Assembly (NCBI GenBank): GCA_027487945.1
Contig: JAIYCQ010000002.1
Coordinates: 1-64,000, forward strand
Origin: Caulobacteraceae bacterium
GTDB lineage: Bacteria > Pseudomonadota > Alphaproteobacteria > Caulobacterales > Caulobacteraceae
Direction: 5' to 3'
DNA: 64,000 bases
This document shows, one piece after another, positions 59,640-64,000 of the stretch (the first letter of the stretch is position 1; every line of letters starts with the position of its first letter). The position numbers and the translations under genes are program-made. The notes under the pieces are model-generated. The model was not told where the DNA came from and did no database searches. It saw only the letters and a program-made list of their open reading frames with translations.

Positions 59640-60239
59640 GTGCCGGATAGCATCGAGCCGGTTGATCGGAAGGGCGCGGGGGCGCCCAACCTCAACCCGA
59701 ACACCGTCTTCAACCTGTCCAAGGCCACGGTCATGGTGGTGGACGACGAGCCGTTCTCGCTGCGGCTCACCGCCCAGACCCTGCTCGGCTTCGGGGTGGT
59801 GACGCGGCACCAGTGCGGCTCGGCCGACGACGCCACCGCCCTGCTCAAGAGCCATCCCGTCGACCTGCTGATCGTCGACGCCGAGATGCCGGGCAAGGAC
59901 GGCTACGACCTGGTCCACTGGCTGCGCCGCTCGGGCCTCGACAACGCCTGGACGCCGGTCCTGATGATCTCCGGCCACACGCCCGTGTCCAAGGTGGCCA
60001 AGGCGCGGGACTGCGGGGCCAACTTCATTGTGGCACGGCCGCTGACCGCGACCCTGCTACTGGACCGCATCCTCTGGGTCGCCAAGGACATCCGCGGCAT
60101 GCTGGAGACTCCGACCTACGCCGGTCCGGACCGCCGCTTCCGCGAACTGGGTCCGCCCGAGGGCGTCCGTGAGCGCCGCAACGACCCGATGAGTCGGGGC
60201 AAGATCAACCTGTCCGCCGAAGGAGGCTCGGCCGCATGA
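59640..60239 (+). CDS. Response regulator with altered conserved lysine and GPDRR tail
   Basis: A 199-residue protein from GTG 59640 (CAGGAG 8 bases upstream). After a 28-residue leader, the receiver has VMVVDDEPFS (Asp35/Asp36), the phospho-acceptor Asp80 in LLIVDAEMPGKDG and Ser111 in MISGHT. The normally invariant Lys is Arg133 (VARPLTATLL). The C-terminal tail has YAGPDRRFRELGPPEGVRERR, an ERR/DRR motif. It has no known output domain. Its stop overlaps the next gene as ATGA. A near CtrA-like TTAA-N8-TTAAC lies 42-57 bases upstream. Confidence 0.88.
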   Translation: MPDSIEPVDRKGAGAPNLNPNTVFNLSKATVMVVDDEPFSLRLTAQTLLGFGVVTRHQCGSADDATALLKSHPVDLLIVDAEMPGKDGYDLVHWLRRSGLDNAWTPVLMISGHTPVSKVAKARDCGANFIVARPLTATLLLDRILWVAKDIRGMLETPTYAGPDRRFRELGPPEGVRERRNDPMSRGKINLSAEGGSAA

Positions 60240-60706
60240 GCGTCAACTGGATCATGCGGCGGTCGCGCCTGTCCAAGCTGGTGAACCAGCCCGGCGGAGT
60301 CACCGTCGGCAAGGCGCTGGCCGAAGCCGCGCGCCATACCGAAGAGTTCCGCGTCGAGGCGATGGCGGTCGTCGCCGCCGCCCTTGATGAGCTGGACGGC
60401 GTGGTCGCCGCGCCGCAGGCCGGCGAGGGGCGTCAGGCCTGGCTGGAGCGCATCTACTTTCTCGCCACGCGCATCTCCGACACCGCCGGCCCGTTCGGCT
60501 ATGAGGATCTGTGCGCGGCCGCCCTCAGTCTGTGCGAGCTGGCGGATCGCCAGCAGCGCGCCTCCGCCCTCGACCTGCCGCCGCTCAAGGTCCATGCCGC
60601 CGCGCTGCGTCTGCTGATGTCGGGCGACCAGCCCCCGGCGGCCCGCAAGGCCGTGCTGGCGGGCCTCTCCCAGGTGGTGGATCGCATGCCCAAACCCGCC
60701 GCCTGA
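60236..60706 (+). CDS. Hpt-like helical protein lacking the phospho-accepting histidine
   Basis: A 156-residue all-helical protein. Residues about 72-100 (IYFLATRISDTAGPFGYEDL then CAAALSLC) match the shape of an Hpt domain, H-x-L-K-G-x(5)-G, with the terminal Gly and following helix, but the histidine position holds Thr or a neighbour and the Lys-Gly is Ser-Asp. It is coupled to the receiver gene by an ATGA overlap. It may bind the receiver without phosphotransfer. The assignment rests on pattern only; a coincidental helical bundle is the alternative. Confidence 0.6.
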   Translation: MSVNWIMRRSRLSKLVNQPGGVTVGKALAEAARHTEEFRVEAMAVVAAALDELDGVVAAPQAGEGRQAWLERIYFLATRISDTAGPFGYEDLCAAALSLCELADRQQRASALDLPPLKVHAAALRLLMSGDQPPAARKAVLAGLSQVVDRMPKPAA

Positions 60707-60751
60707 CGGGGGCGAAGGCAGCGCTTGCCTGACGTGGCGTGACGTGTCTGA

Positions 60752-61786
<1,035 letters not shown>

Positions 61787-61792
61787 CACCGG

Positions 61793-61816
61793 GCGCGGAT
61801 CGATTACGATCCGCGC
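61793..61816 (+). terminator. Hairpin after the nitronate monooxygenase gene
   Basis: GCGCGGATCG (61793-61802) and CGATCCGCGC (61807-61816) form a perfect 10-bp stem with an ATTA loop, 7 bases after the stop. It is followed by TGCCCCCTTTCG; the T run is short, so termination is probable but not certain. Confidence 0.65.
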
Positions 61817-61941
61817 TGCCCCCTTTCGCCTCCGGAGTTCGTGGCGTCCCGCAGGCTTGCCGCTTTGACAACGGCCCGGCAATCTTTCAAATCGGGTAGA
61901 AATGCTGCCGACGACGCGGCGGCTCCGGGGGGATAAAGTCC

Positions 61942-63060
61942 ATGCGTAGAATTCTGACGCCGTTGCTGTGCCTGTCGATGGCCGCCTGTGCGACCATCGA
62001 GCCTGTTCCGAACGCGCGCCCGCTGTCGAAGACCAGCATCGAGGCCATGGGGCCGACCCGCCTCAGCGTCACCGGCAGCGAGACCGGCGTCTCCAAGGCC
62101 TGGTTCTACACCCAGGTGAACGGCGGCGGCGCGGGCATGATCGGGGTGATCGCCGGGGCCATCGCCGCTGCGATCATCAACGCGGCGCCCGCCGCCCGCG
62201 CTCAGAAGCAGGCCAACGAGGTCGCCGACGTCCAGACGGTCCAGGCGCTCAACGACTCGCTGGTAGCCCGCATGAAGGACGAGGCCGCCAAGGCTCCGGC
62301 GACCTCCGGCGTGACCTTCTCCGAGGTGGTGCTGACCTACAAGTCGGTGACGCCGGGCGTGCTCGACGACGCCGTGGAGGTCGTGTCGACCTACACCCTG
62401 TCCGAGGACTCCAGCGTCCTGAAGATCGTCGCGGTGGCGACCTACCAGAACGCCGCGATCCCGTACAAGACGCCCTATACCTTCACCAAGTCGGTCCCCA
62501 AGAGCGAGACCAAGGGGCCGCTGTACCGCAACACCTTCACCTACTATTCGACGCCGCTGCCCGTTCCGACGCTGACGCCGGAACTGCGGGAGCGACTGAT
62601 CGCCAATATCCGGGAGAGCGCCCGTGACGCGGCCGGCGCGCCGCCCGTCGAAGGCTCTACCGAGTACCGGGCCATGCAGCGCGAACTCGAGCTGGCCAAC
62701 GACGACAAGCTGACGCCGAACGAGATTTCGCTGTTCCTGACCCGCGAATGGCTTCGCGACAACGGCGCCATGATCAAGGCCGAGGTCGAGCGGGCCCAGG
62801 CGTTCGTCGCCCGCTACGTCATCCTCGACATCAACCGGACCGCCATTCCCTCGGTCAACGGCGAGGATGAACTGCTCGAAACCTCCGCGGATCAAAGGAC
62901 CGTGCGCCGCATCGGCAAGGGCGTCGAAGCGGGTTCCTATGTCTGCTCGGCCGCCAACGTCACCAACTTCGCGACCTACGGCAACACCATCGCCGTGGCC
63001 AAGAGCACGGTCGCCTACATCAAGGATCTGAAGGCGGCGGCGCCGAAGGCCGCCAAATGA
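61942..63060 (+). CDS. Lipoprotein, function unknown (1)
   Basis: A 372-residue protein starting MRRILTPLLCLSMAACATIE with a probable lipobox at SMAAC (Met at -3 is unusual). A glycine/alanine membrane-like or helical patch GAGMIGVIAGAIAAAIINAA lies near residue 65-84. The rest is a beta-rich domain (VVLTYKSVTPGVLDDAVEVV, TFTYYSTPLPVP) and a helical region. I do not recognise it. The ATG at 61942 has no strong ribosome site. It overlaps the next lipoprotein gene by ATGA. Confidence 0.75.
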   Translation: MRRILTPLLCLSMAACATIEPVPNARPLSKTSIEAMGPTRLSVTGSETGVSKAWFYTQVNGGGAGMIGVIAGAIAAAIINAAPAARAQKQANEVADVQTVQALNDSLVARMKDEAAKAPATSGVTFSEVVLTYKSVTPGVLDDAVEVVSTYTLSEDSSVLKIVAVATYQNAAIPYKTPYTFTKSVPKSETKGPLYRNTFTYYSTPLPVPTLTPELRERLIANIRESARDAAGAPPVEGSTEYRAMQRELELANDDKLTPNEISLFLTREWLRDNGAMIKAEVERAQAFVARYVILDINRTAIPSVNGEDELLETSADQRTVRRIGKGVEAGSYVCSAANVTNFATYGNTIAVAKSTVAYIKDLKAAAPKAAK

Positions 63061-63479
63061 TCCCGGGGCGTCCGCGCACGGTCGCCGCCGCCGGCCTGGC
63101 CGCGGCGGCCCTGCTCCTGCAGGGCTGCGCCACCGCCACGCCGGCGGTCTACGGGCCGATCGGTCCGGAGGTCCCCTACGGCTACAAGGATCGTCCGAAC
63201 ACGGATGGCGGTCACACCGTTCTGGTGGTGATGGCCGGGCATGCGACGGCCGCCGAGCTGCGCGTCTTCTTCGAGCGCCGGGCGGCGGAACTCTGTCCCG
63301 CTGGCATCGACAGGACCAACGTCTTCCGGGTCCAGGCCAATGAGTACTATGCCGACGCTCCCTATGTTCAGGGCAGCGCGGGCGTCGGGTCGCGGTCGCG
63401 AGTGGGCGTCGAGCTTGAAGGCTACGTCTACTGCAAGCCCGTCCCGGAGGGCCCGCCGCCTCCGGCCGCCGCCGGCTGA
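63057..63479 (+). CDS. Small lipoprotein, function unknown (2)
   Basis: A 140-residue protein with a signal ending in the lipobox LLQGC. The mature part begins with a short linker and has VPYGYKDRPNTDGGHTVLVV, AELRVFFERRAAELCPAG and ends in a proline/alanine tail. The GY-x-D-x-x-x-x-G-x-x-x-V...R-A-A-E-L pattern recalls Caulobacter CC0125/CC1285-type lipoproteins, but this link is tentative. It is translationally coupled to the larger lipoprotein gene, so they may act together at the envelope. Confidence 0.75.
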   Translation: MIPGRPRTVAAAGLAAAALLLQGCATATPAVYGPIGPEVPYGYKDRPNTDGGHTVLVVMAGHATAAELRVFFERRAAELCPAGIDRTNVFRVQANEYYADAPYVQGSAGVGSRSRVGVELEGYVYCKPVPEGPPPPAAAG

Positions 63480-63538
63480 GCGTGACAGGCGGGCGGGAGG
63501 CTATCCCGCCCGGTCCGTCGTCGGGCTATCATGGCCTC

Positions 63539-63958
63539 ATGACGCTCCAGATCATCCGGCTGACGGCGGCCGACGCAGACCTCATGACCAACGTCGCCGA
63601 GGACGTTTTCGATACGGAGGTCGTGCCGTCCCGGCTGCGCGCCTACCTGGCCGAGCCGGTCAACCTGATGATCATCGCCATGGATGGCGACCTGGTGGTC
63701 GGGCAGGCGGCTGCGGTGATCCACAAACACCCCGACAAGCCGGACGAGCTCTATATCGATGAGGTCGGGGTCTCGCCCGACTGGCGTCGTCAGGGCATCG
63801 CCCGGCGCATGATGCAGGCGCTGTTCGCGCTGGGCGCCGAGCGGGGATGTCAGGCCTGCTGGCTGGCGACCGAGGTCGCCAACCGGCCGGCGCGCCGGCT
63901 GTACCAGTCGTTCGGTCAGGCCGGGGTCAAGATCGTGATGTTCGACTTCGACCTCTAG
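63539..63958 (+). CDS. GNAT family N-acetyltransferase (possibly AAC(3)-I-like)
   Basis: A 139-residue acetyltransferase from ATG 63539 (MTLQIIRLTAADAD). Motif A is YIDEVGVSPDWRRQGIARRMM, with RRQGIA as the acetyl-CoA loop; the end reads LYQSFGQAGVKIVMFDFDL. The short length, VFDTEVVPSRLRAYLAEP and the F-D-F-D-L end resemble AAC(3)-I-type aminoglycoside acetyltransferases, but chromosomal relatives usually have other substrates. It is 59 bases after the small lipoprotein. Confidence 0.8.
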   Translation: MTLQIIRLTAADADLMTNVAEDVFDTEVVPSRLRAYLAEPVNLMIIAMDGDLVVGQAAAVIHKHPDKPDELYIDEVGVSPDWRRQGIARRMMQALFALGAERGCQACWLATEVANRPARRLYQSFGQAGVKIVMFDFDL

Positions 63959-63967
63959 GCGAGGGGT

Positions 63968-64000
63968 CTAGGCTTCCTCGGTCTCGGCCGGGGCGCCTTC
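63968..64000 (-). CDS. Partial CDS, C-terminus only
   Basis: On the minus strand, ten codons ending in TAG read EGAPAETEEA before the window edge. The acidic, alanine-rich end is common for translation-related or ribosome-associated proteins, but nothing more can be said. It converges on the GNAT gene, with 9 bases between stop codons. Confidence 0.35.
   Translation of the reverse strand, partial: EGAPAETEEA

Overview
The window is dense, GC-rich chromosomal DNA from an alphaproteobacterium, most likely Caulobacterales (Caulobacter/Phenylobacterium-like). This is inferred from the gene content and order: prs-rplY-pth-ychF, hemF beside petABC and mtnP, aroK-aroB-CBS transporter with xerD close by, and DUF1285-CoA Nudix-cca. 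Genes lie on both strands in short operons, often with ATGA, GTGA or TTGA overlaps. No intergenic stretch exceeds 300 bases. I see no tRNA, rRNA, CRISPR array, insertion sequence or prophage.

Layout. 1-18 kb: a ThDP enzyme, a secreted protein made of five four-cysteine repeats (1913-3259), a lipid/CoA-metabolism neighbourhood (MBL hydrolase, enoyl-CoA hydratase, SDRs, thiolase, MFS exporter, fatty acid desaturase) with several GNAT acetyltransferases, then DUF1285, CoA pyrophosphatase, CCA transferase and hemF. 18-22.6 kb: cytochrome bc1 complex (petABC), a two-lobed aspartic-protease-like protein and mtnP. 22.6-27.7 kb: two dienelactone hydrolases divergent from a probably leaderless TetR gene, a PhyH-type oxygenase, a sirtuin and small accessory genes. 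27.7-32.4 kb: housekeeping translation/PRPP block. 32.6-38.6 kb: P450 plus dienoyl-CoA-reductase-like SDR, SRAP protease, cobS block, BolA and a receiver. 38.6-46 kb: CNNM/CBS transporter, aroB, aroK, a secreted helical protein, xerD, mscS and a malyl-CoA-lyase-like enzyme. 46-53 kb: a 1409-residue RTX protein and egtBD (ergothioneine). 53-64 kb: two thioesterases around a P450, a DHDPS-like aldolase, an SDR, accA, an LprI-like protein, an unusual receiver plus degenerate Hpt-like pair, a nitronate monooxygenase, two lipoproteins and a GNAT.

How the genes work together. Respiration (bc1, haem synthesis), aromatic amino acid synthesis (aroK/aroB), translation and PRPP supply are core functions. 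Around them sit many oxidoreductases, thioesterases, a thiolase, hydratase, P450s and hydrolases typical of fatty-acid, terpenoid or xenobiotic catabolism.

The most unusual items are the 20-cysteine five-repeat periplasmic protein, a receiver/Hpt-like two-gene unit that has lost canonical phosphotransfer residues, a leaderless TetR gene whose operator overlaps its own start, palindromic elements that exactly fill convergent intergenic gaps, and four convergent gene pairs that share their stop codons through a single CTAG.
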